Shown here: positions 1-6,769 of the stretch, one piece after another
How positions within the stretch are numbered: the first letter of the stretch is position 1
Layout: each line of letters starts with the position of its first letter
NCBI GenBank assembly: GCA_902795555.1
Contig: CADBLV010000053.1
Coordinates: forward strand, 1-18,021
Source: an uncultured Eubacteriales bacterium
GTDB taxonomy: Bacteria > Bacillota_A > Clostridia > Christensenellales > Aristaeellaceae
Reading direction: 5' to 3'
Length of the DNA stretch: 18,021 nt
Translations under genes and position numbers: made by a program
The notes under the pieces: generated by a model
What the model was told of the DNA's origin: nothing
What the model saw: the letters and a program-made list of their open reading frames with translations, nothing else
Database searches by the model: none

Positions 1-480
1 GCAGCGGTGGGGTACCATATTTCCGTTCATATAAAATGATTGTTGCATGTCTGAAATGGATAATCAAGTGTGGAAAAAACGCTTTTCACGGCTCATGCAT
101 GAAGAGGCCGCCGCCCTTGCCTGGCCCTTGAAGAACGCACTCTCACCGGTCTTCATCAAACCATCCGGCAGGTTGAGGGACATTCAACTGCCGCTGTGTG
201 CCGACATTGACGTTCCACCGTTATTTGATATGTGTTGTTCCCTGTTCTTTCAAGAGAAAATAGGGATCATTTTGATCACTTTTTTGCAATTTTGTTCCCT
301 ATTTTTGCACATCCGGAAAGAGAATACCTTTTTAAAGCCGGTAGTCTCCGCCATGTCATACACCGACGCAATGATCTCCGACACGGCGTATGCTGAAACG
401 TCATACTCCCGCCTGTCGTAACCCTAACGGGTGATAAAAGGCAATCCGAAAGCGAACCGGCGAGTATGATGGGTCATGTT
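1..480. other. Region without a convincing gene
   Basis: No credible complete gene is visible here. A 124-codon plus-strand frame (47-421) has no ribosome binding site before its start and an unconvincing composition, so it is not called. On the minus strand a short open stretch (250-423) reads like ordinary protein (for example EIIASVYDMAETTGFKKVF) but lacks a plausible start and is bounded by stops, so it could be a gene remnant. The AT-rich part around 235-305 has two TGTTCCCT copies and a small palindrome, GATCA-TTT-TGATC. Nothing else is recognisable. Confidence 0.5.
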
Positions 481-489
481 ATGAACATT

Positions 490-573
490 TTGTCTTGCGC
501 ACAAGACAATTATGCATTATAATTGTTCTGCATGCAAGATAAAAATGATGTATAATTGTCTTGCATGCAGAAC
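490..573 (+). promoter_or_regulatory. Nested palindromes with two TATAAT boxes upstream of the DUF4143 ATPase
   Basis: Three inverted repeats follow one another: TTGTCTTG/CAAGACAA (490-497 and 502-509), ACAATTAT/ATAATTGT (around 507-525), and a perfect 15-bp repeat GTTCTGCATGCAAGA (525-539) with TCTTGCATGCAGAAC (559-573). The segments TATAATTGTTCTGCATGCA and TATAATTGTCTTGCATGCA are also near-direct repeats. TATAAT boxes lie at 518-523 and 551-556; the first has TTGCGC (495-500) at 17-bp spacing as a possible -35. The last arm ends 5 bases before the ribosome binding site of the ATPase. The likely role, by inference, is a promoter with operator sites for a dimeric regulator or the gene product itself. 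Confidence 0.65.
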
Positions 574-590
574 AGTCGGAGGGTGGCCGG

Positions 591-1862
591 ATGAAAAGAG
601 AGTATCTGAAGCAGGTAATCATTGATCAAAAGGAAACCTATCTTAACAATCCAATGATCAGACGTGATTTTGAGCTGGAAGAAAATATCAACTACTGCTT
701 TGTCGGAATCAGGCGGACAGGTAAATCCTACATGCTGTATCAGCAAATTCAAAACCTCCTGACATCAGGAAAAACACTGAACGATATTCTGTATGTGAAT
801 TTGGAAGACGAACGTCTTTTAGAGGTGACTTCAGAAGACCTGAATATCATTCTGGAGATCGGCCTCGAAATAGCCGGTGAGGGGAAAAAACCGTTTATTT
901 TCCTTGATGAAATCCAAAGAGTGGACAGATGGGAAAACTTCGTACGACGCCTTGCCGACATGAAATATCGAGTAAGCATCACAGGAAGCAACAGTAAAAT
1001 GCTAAGCCGTGAGATTGCTTCCACCTTGGGCGGGCGTTTCATGCCTGTTCAGGTTTTCCCGTATTCTTTCCCGGAGTACCTGCATGCGCTTGGCAAGGAA
1101 AAAGATTTCCTTCAGGTCATCAGCACTGCTGATAAGGCCAACCTGTTTCAGCTTTATGAACAATATGTGAAGTATGGGGCCTTTCCGGAATTGGTGGATA
1201 TAAAGAACAAACGGAATTACTTAAGCGGCATTTATCAAACGATTTATATCGGCGATGTTCTGGCTCGGAATAACATAACCAACGATTTTGCCATACGTCT
1301 GATTTTGAATAAAATCGCTGAATCAGTCATGAAACCCATTTCTTTCAGTCGGCTTGCAAATATCCTTAACAGCGCCGGAGCCGGAATCGGAAAACAAACG
1401 GTGATCAATTATGTCAGTTATATATTGGAAGCCTATCTCTTGTTCTCCATACAAAACTATGCAGCCAAACTGGTAGGAAAAGAAACAGCGCCAAAGTATT
1501 ATTTTATGGACACCGGATTGCTGGGTTTGCTTGTCCTGAACTCAGAAACTGCACAGCTGGAGAACCTTGTGGCCATTGAGCTTTGCAGACGTTACGGAAC
1601 AGAGAATGTATACTATTTTGAAAGCAACATCGAAGTGGATTTCTATCTTCCGGAACAAAACCTGGCCATACAGGTCAGTTACAGTATTCTTGATGAGGCA
1701 ACGACCGGTAAACGGGAGCTGAATGCATTTGAAAAACTTCGAAGCTATCTTCCTGATGCAAAGTGCCTTTTAATCACGAACAGCGAAGAAGAAGAAATAG
1801 AATATCACGGAATCAGCATAGAGGTTATTCCTGTCTGGAAGTGGCTGCTGAAAAAAGAATAG
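591..1862 (+). CDS. DUF4143 / AAA_14 family ATP-binding protein
   Basis: A 423-aa P-loop ATPase of the family with an N-terminal AAA_14 domain and a C-terminal DUF4143 domain, widespread in anaerobic Firmicutes and Bacteroidetes; no firm cellular role is established. Walker A is GIRRTGKS (residues 39-46), Walker B FIFLDEIQ (102-109), followed by a sensor-like TGSN (131-134) and GGR (147-149). The C-terminal part has the DUF4143 texture: YGAFPELVD, YFMDTGLLGLL, and a nuclease-like EVDFYLPEQNLAIQVSY stretch. The length is normal for the family. The ATG at 591 is chosen because GGAGGG (578-583) sits 7 bases upstream; an in-frame TTG at 561 lies inside the upstream palindrome and has no such site. 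The gene is monocistronic, AT-richer than genes after 9 kb, and preceded by elaborate palindromes, suggesting an accessory gene with its own control. Family assignment is firm, function open. Confidence 0.9.
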   Translation: MKREYLKQVIIDQKETYLNNPMIRRDFELEENINYCFVGIRRTGKSYMLYQQIQNLLTSGKTLNDILYVNLEDERLLEVTSEDLNIILEIGLEIAGEGKKPFIFLDEIQRVDRWENFVRRLADMKYRVSITGSNSKMLSREIASTLGGRFMPVQVFPYSFPEYLHALGKEKDFLQVISTADKANLFQLYEQYVKYGAFPELVDIKNKRNYLSGIYQTIYIGDVLARNNITNDFAIRLILNKIAESVMKPISFSRLANILNSAGAGIGKQTVINYVSYILEAYLLFSIQNYAAKLVGKETAPKYYFMDTGLLGLLVLNSETAQLENLVAIELCRRYGTENVYYFESNIEVDFYLPEQNLAIQVSYSILDEATTGKRELNAFEKLRSYLPDAKCLLITNSEEEEIEYHGISIEVIPVWKWLLKKE

Positions 1863-1897
1863 CGAGGTTATTCCAGTACCCTGAACCAGTATTTTTA

Positions 1898-1906
1898 TGA
1901 TATACT
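1898..1906 (+). promoter_or_regulatory. Possible extended -10 promoter (TGATATACT)
   Basis: TG-A-TATACT at 1898-1906 is a good extended -10 box in an AT-rich patch just after the ATPase gene. No good -35 is seen at the right distance. It would give the small gene at 2058 a leader of about 150 bases that includes the hairpin at 2019-2036. This is seen by eye only. Confidence 0.35.
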
Positions 1907-2018
1907 GATCCCGAAGTGTGAGGAGCGTGCTCGATTTGTTTCTGAAACATCATGATCCGATGCTGAAAACGGCGTAGTGATGATCGGAAATACCGCTTCA
2001 AATGGAGAAAATGACCTT

Positions 2019-2036
2019 GGCTGATCGGCATCAGCC
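2019..2036 (+). promoter_or_regulatory. Leader hairpin before the 2058 gene
   Basis: GGCTGAT (2019-2025), loop CGGC, ATCAGCC (2030-2036) form a perfect 7-bp stem. It ends 7 bases before the AAGGG ribosome binding site (2044-2048), with no T-run after it. It is better read as a leader structure or operator than as a terminator. Confidence 0.4.
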
Positions 2037-2057
2037 GGGAATGAAGGGATGGAGTTT

Positions 2058-2465
2058 ATGGTTTTCACAGGTGAAATCGTTGACGAATTCAGGGAAGATT
2101 TTGACCGGGCAATGAAGAGCCTGGAAGAAAAATACGGCGCGAAGATTTCTCTGGGAGCAATCACCTACGACATGGATCATTTTACCGCCAGGTTGTCCGT
2201 TTATAACGGCCAGGACGAAGAAGAAGCAGCCATGTCCAGGTTTGACGCAAATGTATGGAAATTCGAGGATGTCGGCCTGAAGAAAGGAATGTATAAGCGG
2301 ATCTTCATCGGTCGTGACGGTCAAAAATACGCACTATTGGGCCTAAACGTCAGGGCAACCAAAAACCAGCTGACCATTTTGCATCTGGAGTCCGGCAGGC
2401 ATTACTGTGCAGGCCGGGGTTTTATCAGGGAGCTGACCGATACAACCTATGTGGAAGTGAAATAA
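2058..2465 (+). CDS. Hypothetical protein, 135 aa
   Basis: A small soluble protein that I do not recognise by name. It begins with an acidic helical segment (EIVDEFREDFDRAMKSLEEKYG), followed by a mixed, beta-rich half with GRDGQKYALLGLNVRATKNQ and an ending VEVK. There is no signal peptide or membrane span. The ATG at 2058 is preferred because AAGGG (2044-2048) lies 9 bases upstream. An ATG at 2049, adding three residues (MEF), has that sequence directly abutting it and is less likely. The pattern of conserved-looking Gly, Arg and aromatic residues argues for a real gene. It stands alone between the ATPase and an opposing gene, so context gives no clue to its role. Confidence 0.65.
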   Translation: MVFTGEIVDEFREDFDRAMKSLEEKYGAKISLGAITYDMDHFTARLSVYNGQDEEEAAMSRFDANVWKFEDVGLKKGMYKRIFIGRDGQKYALLGLNVRATKNQLTILHLESGRHYCAGRGFIRELTDTTYVEVK

Positions 2466-2582
2466 CCCCGCTTCGGCCTTTTCCTCTTCCGCCATTCTGG
2501 CTTCAGCCCCGTCAACCAGGCAGATACAGAGTATTACGGTGCCCATGCTGGCAGGCTGTTGCAAAAGCTTCCGCTCAGTTTA

Positions 2583-2591
2583 CCCCCCCCC
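2583..2591. repeat. Run of nine C (G on the minus strand)
   Basis: Nine consecutive C residues lie just downstream of the minus-strand stop codon TAA (2594-2596) of the acidic protein gene. The tract falls in the 128-base convergent gap 2466-2593, which holds no clear terminator and no gene. Such tracts are prone to length variation, but here it lies outside any reading frame. Confidence 0.8.
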
Positions 2592-2593
2592 GA

Positions 2594-4039
2594 TTAAAGA
2601 CTCTGTTTCTTCTTGACATCGATAAAGTGCGTAATCGTCGCGTAATGCTCCATCAGCACCTCCGCGTCGCTGTACGTCATCCCCCTCAGCATGCGAACCC
2701 CGTCCACCGTAATAATCTCCGGTTCTTCAATCAATTCCAGCAAATCCTCATACCCGGATCCTTCATAACGCTCCCTGATTTCAGAAAGAATATTGTTAAT
2801 CTTGCGCGCTTTGTATTCACTGATCACGCCGTCGGGATGCTTTTTCGCCTGATTCCGGATGCTCTCCGCAATCCCGCGGAGAATATGTCCCAGAACAGCC
2901 GCCCGTTCCTGTGCAAAGTGATCATCCTCGCGCACCTCTTGCAGTTTCCGGTCGCCGCCCTCCGTCGTTTGTTCATTTCGCATCGTATTGTCAGCCATTT
3001 CCTGTCCTTGCCCTTTCGCCCCATTTTTCGCATTTTCTTCCACTAAGACTTTCGCATAAACCCTGTTCCAAGCTTTCCGTTCCGTCTCAATTTCCTCCGG
3101 ACTTTTCGGCGTAGAAACCTCGGCCGCTATCTCCCTTAACCGTCGCCGGGATTCTTCGACCCGGATTTCAGCACCGCTCTCGCGATCACCATAAAGCTCA
3201 TTCGTCAGTTGATCTTTCTCTGTCTGCAGCGCTCGCTTTCTCGCCTCTTCTTTGCGTTGGGCACTCCATCGTTTGGCCTGAATGTAGCCCCGGATCATAT
3301 TTTCACGCCACGCATCTTCCTTTTCTTCCCCGGTATCCCCCTCCGTCGTTTCCGTTTTTTCCTCGATCTCTGCGTCCTGCTCTGACTCATCCGCACCTTC
3401 ACGCTTCACTGCATTCCCGGGCTGTCTCTCCGACTCACCGCGGGCAGATCCGCTCGCTTCCTCCGGCTCTTCAGGTTCTCCACCCTGTTCGTCATCGGTT
3501 TCCGGTTCCGGCTCGCTCGTTCCTTCCGGTTCTTCGGGTTCTCCGCTCTGTTCGTCATCGGTTTTCGGTGCCGTCCCGCTCATTTCTTCCGTCTGTCCCC
3601 GGGCCGCCTCATCTGTTGCTCCTTCAGGCTCCGTCTGTTCTTCCTGTTCTTCCGGCACAATCTGCTCTCCCGTCCTGGGATCAAAATACAGGCCGTAGTT
3701 CTCATTGGGAATCATGGCCTTCTCCGAATCCAGAAGGCATTCGCCGATAACCACCTTTTTATTCCGGCTTTGCTTCTTTTCCGGATCATACCATCGCTCA
3801 CATACATATTCCACCAGTCTGCTGCCGGTTTTCGGTTTTTCCAGAATATGAATTCGCCCCGGAACATCTGGAATTCTGACATACTTCGTCCCTTCCAGCC
3901 TCACATAATTTCGGGAACTCAGCGCACCCTCCGCATTTTTCCGGAGCAAATATCGCTTGGCCACCTCTGCGTTTTTTCCGTCCGGCAATAATCCCTTCTC
4001 CATTTCACTCATCTTTCCGCCGTTTCTCATCATAAACAA
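2594..4039 (-). CDS. Acidic repeat-containing hypothetical protein with transposase-like N-terminus
   Basis: A 481-aa protein with three parts. Residues 45-130 (YVRLEGTKYVRIPDVPG..., CERWYDPEKKQSRNKKVVIGE, YFDPRTGEQI) resemble the short N-terminal module seen at the front of IS1634/IS4-type transposases, where a DKETKQPRSR-like motif leads to DPETGEI. Residues 130-245 are very acidic low-complexity sequence with two copies of TDDEQ(S/G)GEPEEPE. Residues 245-481 are charged and helical, likely coiled coil (255-330), with a compact C-terminus (residues 377-475). No transposase catalytic domain is visible. The start is uncertain: ATG at 4039, or ATG at 4012 (MSEMEKG) after a weak GGCGGA. The protein may be a domesticated or element-associated product. 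The family is not one I can name, and the transposase resemblance is from memory. Confidence 0.6.
   Translation of the reverse strand: MFMMRNGGKMSEMEKGLLPDGKNAEVAKRYLLRKNAEGALSSRNYVRLEGTKYVRIPDVPGRIHILEKPKTGSRLVEYVCERWYDPEKKQSRNKKVVIGECLLDSEKAMIPNENYGLYFDPRTGEQIVPEEQEEQTEPEGATDEAARGQTEEMSGTAPKTDDEQSGEPEEPEGTSEPEPETDDEQGGEPEEPEEASGSARGESERQPGNAVKREGADESEQDAEIEEKTETTEGDTGEEKEDAWRENMIRGYIQAKRWSAQRKEEARKRALQTEKDQLTNELYGDRESGAEIRVEESRRRLREIAAEVSTPKSPEEIETERKAWNRVYAKVLVEENAKNGAKGQGQEMADNTMRNEQTTEGGDRKLQEVREDDHFAQERAAVLGHILRGIAESIRNQAKKHPDGVISEYKARKINNILSEIRERYEGSGYEDLLELIEEPEIITVDGVRMLRGMTYSDAEVLMEHYATITHFIDVKKKQSL
3451..3576 (-). repeat. 63-bp tandem duplication inside the acidic gene
   Basis: Two diverged copies 63 bases apart (for example GGTTCTCC at 3474 and again at 3537, each followed by a shared CTGTTCGTCATCGGTTT) encode the 21-residue acidic repeat containing TDDEQ and GEPEEPE. 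The unit length keeps the reading frame. Confidence 0.75.
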
Positions 4040-4200
4040 TCAATCCCGCTTTCATGATACATGATCTGCAACCATCAAACATAGTTTACCACGAGATACA
4101 CTCCTTCATCAATATGCCATGCGCCTTGATGATCCACCGCCTGACACTCCCGTGAACAGTTACTCCCCTCCTGAAAAGGATTTCCACCGGTAAAACGTTA

Positions 4201-4229
4201 TTGAAAGGACACAAACCCTGTGATAAAAT
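4201..4229 (+). promoter_or_regulatory. Sigma-A type promoter (TTGAAA-17-TAAAAT)
   Basis: TTGAAA (4201-4206), a 17-base spacer and TAAAAT (4224-4229) make one of the best housekeeping promoters in the window. It points at the short Rpn-tail gene at 4332. A small hairpin, CCCGC-ATAA-GCGGG (4257-4270), lies in the leader. Confidence 0.6.
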
Positions 4230-4331
4230 AATATCAGAAACACATTCTGTTCACGACCCGCATAAGCGGGAACGAGTACAAAATCGTCATCCGTCCTGAA
4301 ACTGTCTGATGCTTTCCCGGGGGTGAAAAAA

Positions 4332-4568
4332 ATGCTGTTAACCGAATACAATGAAACCGAAACCATGGAGCTATTCCGTCAGGAAGGTCGGGAAGAAGGC
4401 CGGGAAGAAGGTCGGGAAGAAGAACGTATCACAGGAATCCGAAATATCATGGATAAATTGCATTATTCATCTGACAAAGCAATGGACTTCATGAATATTC
4501 CCAGGGAAGACTGGCCCAGATATAAATTATTGCTGAATGAATCCTCGTCAGTCCCGTCATATGAATAA
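4332..4568 (+). CDS. Orphan Rpn-type C-terminal tail protein with GREE repeats (78 aa)
   Basis: The sequence MLLTEYNETETMELFRQE, three GREE units, then ITGIRNIMDKLHYSSDKAMDFMNIP matches the texture of the C-terminal tail of Rpn-family PD-(D/E)XK proteins (often annotated as putative transposases). In those proteins it follows a nuclease domain of about 200 residues, which is absent here. The reading frame is short, complete, and ends with TAA. The ATG at 4332 is preferred over the GTG at 4323 because GGGGGTG (4318-4324) is a usable ribosome binding site 7 bases upstream. The upstream promoter suggests it may be expressed. It is either a truncated gene remnant or a free-standing small tail protein; some rpn genes are known to have internal starts that yield such a C-terminal product. 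I cannot decide between these. Confidence 0.55.
   Translation: MLLTEYNETETMELFRQEGREEGREEGREEERITGIRNIMDKLHYSSDKAMDFMNIPREDWPRYKLLLNESSSVPSYE
4386..4421 (+). repeat. Three tandem 12-bp units (GGTCGGGAAGAA)
   Basis: Units at 4386-4397, 4398-4409 and 4410-4421 differ at a single base (T/C at the third position) and encode GREE three times in frame. Such short in-frame repeats are typical of the Rpn protein tail and vary in copy number between homologues. Confidence 0.85.
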
Positions 4569-4582
4569 TCCTGAACTATCAA

Positions 4583-4629
4583 TTTGTCGTCCGAAAAGCG
4601 ACAAAAGATTCTTGTGACTCCATTATACT
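4583..4629 (+). promoter_or_regulatory. Inverted repeat and -10 box before the ADP-ribosylglycohydrolase
   Basis: TTTGTCG (4583-4589) and CGACAAA (4599-4605) form a 7-bp inverted repeat with a 9-base centre. TATACT (4624-4629) follows. The place where a -35 box should be (about 4601-4606) is occupied by the second arm and matches the consensus poorly. This layout suggests a regulator-dependent promoter, by inference. Confidence 0.45.
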
Positions 4630-4661
4630 GAGAGCATTAAAGATGAAGGAGGACAGAGAAA

Positions 4662-5492
4662 GTGATTGGAGCAATCATGGGCGACATGATCGGTGCCCCT
4701 TATGAGTTTGACAGAAGCCCGAAGACGAAGGAATTTCCGCTGTTCAGCAACCGTTCTGAGTTCACGGATGATTCCGTAATGACCGTTGCTGTTGCGGAAG
4801 CTCTGATGGATTCTCTGGGCAGAACAGATGATGAAATCAAATCCGCGCTGGTGGAATCCATGAAAAAGTGGGGCAGGATTTATCCGGATGCCGGCTACGG
4901 CAACATGTTCTATCAGTGGCTGCACACCCGGGACCCGAAACCCTACGGCAGCTTCGGCAACGGAAGCGCCATGCGGGTTTCTTCGGCAGGATGGCTGTTT
5001 GATACATTGGAGGAGACCCGGCACGTAGCCGCCCTGACAGCGGAAGTGACCCATAATCATCCGGAAGGCATCAAAGGCGCAGAAGCCACGGCCGGCGCCA
5101 TCTGGATGTCCAGAAACGGCAGAAGCAAGGATGAAATCCGGAATTACATCATTCAGGAGTTCGGATATGATCTGTCCAGAACCTGCGATGAAATCCGTCC
5201 GGCATACTGCCACATAGAGACCTGCCAGCAGACAGTTCCGGAAGCCATCACAGCTTTCATGGAAGGAATCGACTTTGAGGATGTTGTCCGGACGGCGGTG
5301 TCTTTAGGCGGAGACTGCGATACGCTGACCTGCATCGCCGCGGGGATGGCAGAGGCCATGTACGAAATTCCTGCGTTTATGGAGCAGGAATGCAGGGCTC
5401 GGCTGCCGGAGGATATGAAGGCTGTTCTCGACCGATTTAACGGTATAAAGAAGGGGAAAGCGTGCAGGCATACAGGCGATCCAAAGATGTGA
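4662..5492 (+). CDS. ADP-ribosylglycohydrolase family protein
   Basis: A 276-aa soluble enzyme of the DraG-like family, which removes ADP-ribose from modified targets using two metal ions (usually magnesium or manganese). The N-terminal GAIMGDMIGAPYEF (3-16), TDDSVMT (35-41) with the first metal-binding acidic pair, GNGSAMRV (99-106), HNHPEGIKGAEATAGAIW (131-148) and SLGGDCDT (214-221) with the second metal site are all present, so the enzyme looks intact. The GTG start at 4662 is supported by AAGGAGG (4646-4652) 9 bases upstream and by the family's usual beginning immediately after it. The length is typical. No ADP-ribosyltransferase partner is seen nearby. The substrate could be protein, nucleic acid or a metabolite, and is unknown. 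Confidence 0.93.
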   Translation: MIGAIMGDMIGAPYEFDRSPKTKEFPLFSNRSEFTDDSVMTVAVAEALMDSLGRTDDEIKSALVESMKKWGRIYPDAGYGNMFYQWLHTRDPKPYGSFGNGSAMRVSSAGWLFDTLEETRHVAALTAEVTHNHPEGIKGAEATAGAIWMSRNGRSKDEIRNYIIQEFGYDLSRTCDEIRPAYCHIETCQQTVPEAITAFMEGIDFEDVVRTAVSLGGDCDTLTCIAAGMAEAMYEIPAFMEQECRARLPEDMKAVLDRFNGIKKGKACRHTGDPKM

Positions 5493-5572
5493 GTCCACAG
5501 TTCACAGAGGGAAAACGGTGCACTGCAGTTTAAAACAACCATCATATTTCTGTCGAAGGGAGATGTTCAGCC

Positions 5573-5914
5573 ATGACCGAAGCACAGAGGGTATGGTCGG
5601 ATGCAAAACGCCGGCTGACCTCGGCCGTGATATCCCTTGGCTTTCCTGCTGAACTGTCTGATCTCCTGGCAAAGGAGCTGAAGAGCCCGAATGCTATTGA
5701 CCGGATGACAAACTACCTGAACCATGTCAGGCCTCACTCCATGGAGATGATTGTGGACGAAATGCTCGCCATTTCCTCCATGACGGAGACCTGGCGGAAG
5801 AAGAAAGAAGCCGAAGAGGCGCAGGCCGGAATCTCAGCCTGGTATAACAGCGAAGCAAGAGACCTGCTGTACAGAGAAGAAGACTTGTATTCTGATTCCG
5901 CTGATTGTCCATAA
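5573..5914 (+). CDS. Hypothetical protein, 113 aa
   Basis: A small, mostly helical, soluble protein with AKRRLTSAVISLGFPAELSDLLAKELKSP near the N-terminus and a charged C-terminal half (WRKKKEAEEAQ). AAGGGAG (5556-5562) lies 10 bases before the ATG, the frame is clean, and codon choice resembles its neighbours, so I take it as real. I believe similar small proteins occur in clostridial genomes but can name no domain. It follows the ADP-ribosylglycohydrolase after 80 bases on the same strand and may be co-transcribed with it. It converges on the permease gene with a 69-base gap showing no clear terminator. Confidence 0.7.
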   Translation: MTEAQRVWSDAKRRLTSAVISLGFPAELSDLLAKELKSPNAIDRMTNYLNHVRPHSMEMIVDEMLAISSMTETWRKKKEAEEAQAGISAWYNSEARDLLYREEDLYSDSADCP

Positions 5915-5983
5915 AGCATGGACTACTTTGGTTTCCTGTTCACGCTGGGAAATCGTCATGCCAAAGCACAGTGCGGACAGTAT

Positions 5984-6769
5984 TCAGTGGATATCCTTTT
6001 TTGTATACTGCAGGTATGCTGCGATGGCTCCTGCTATGCCGATTGCCATCCCGATCAAAACCATCGTTGTGTTCAGGCTGCCTTTCGTCACAAGATCCGC
6101 CCCGTTGCAGTATCCGAAAGGCGTCACATATTTCAGGAATGACGCAGCGTCCGTAATGTTCGCGATCAGATTCAGAAAATACATCATCACGGCCACACCC
6201 AGTCCGATTCCGAGGCTTCCGCGACGAACAAAAGCGGAAATCCCGAAACAGATGCCGACCAGTTCCAACTGAAGCAGATAATAAGCCAGATGCAGCAGGT
6301 TCAGTGCCCGAAACGGAATCGCTTCACCGATGGCGGCAATAGATCCGACAGACAGCAGCCAGATAATCCCATTCAGCGCCGTAACCCGGATCACCACCGA
6401 AAGCAGTTTTTCGGTCACAATCCGGGTTCGACTGACCGGATGCGTCAGTAAAAACTCCGCTGTCCTTCCCGTTTCTTCCTTGCTGAGCATGCCGACAGCA
6501 CACAAAGAGGCATAAAAGGCGCCGCCAAGGCCCAGAACATTGCCGCACTCAATCGCGTAATAGCCGACCAGCGAGCCGAAATTCAGCCTGTCCATACCAA
6601 ATGCGGCGGTGAAAGCGCCCATGGAGGAAAACAAACTGCTGATATGATCCATTTCCCCCTTCATCTCCGGGAAAAGGAAGATGCAGACAGCCAACAGAAA
6701 TCCGATGGACCCGGTCCAGATCAGAAAAGCTGTCCGTCCCTGCCGGAGTTCATGCTTCATCAGGGTCAT
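5984..6769 (-). CDS. ABC-2 type transporter permease
   Basis: A 261-aa integral membrane protein with about six hydrophobic spans (the first around residues 14-34, the last around 235-255) and a KEETGRTAEFLLTHPVSR loop characteristic of ABC-2 permeases. It would form the membrane channel for the ATPase encoded immediately upstream. The two genes overlap by four bases (ATGA at 6766-6769), which implies translational coupling. An in-frame ATG at 6760 is an alternative start three codons in. The substrate cannot be read from the sequence; in TetR-controlled cassettes of this kind export of drugs, peptides or lipids is common. Confidence 0.88.
   Translation of the reverse strand: MTLMKHELRQGRTAFLIWTGSIGFLLAVCIFLFPEMKGEMDHISSLFSSMGAFTAAFGMDRLNFGSLVGYYAIECGNVLGLGGAFYASLCAVGMLSKEETGRTAEFLLTHPVSRTRIVTEKLLSVVIRVTALNGIIWLLSVGSIAAIGEAIPFRALNLLHLAYYLLQLELVGICFGISAFVRRGSLGIGLGVAVMMYFLNLIANITDAASFLKYVTPFGYCNGADLVTKGSLNTTMVLIGMAIGIAGAIAAYLQYTKKDIH

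Noticed and set aside
47..421. 124-codon plus-strand frame at the window start
   Set aside because: No ribosome binding site, unusual composition, and it runs antisense to a more protein-like minus-strand stretch.
4233..4310. Short plus-strand frame (ending IVIRPETV) before the Rpn tail
   Set aside because: Only about 25 codons, no start codon or ribosome binding site, and it lies in the leader downstream of a good promoter; could be a remnant but cannot be supported.
4386..4421. CRISPR-like short repeats
   Set aside because: Three contiguous 12-bp units without spacers encode GREE in frame; no CRISPR array is present in the window.
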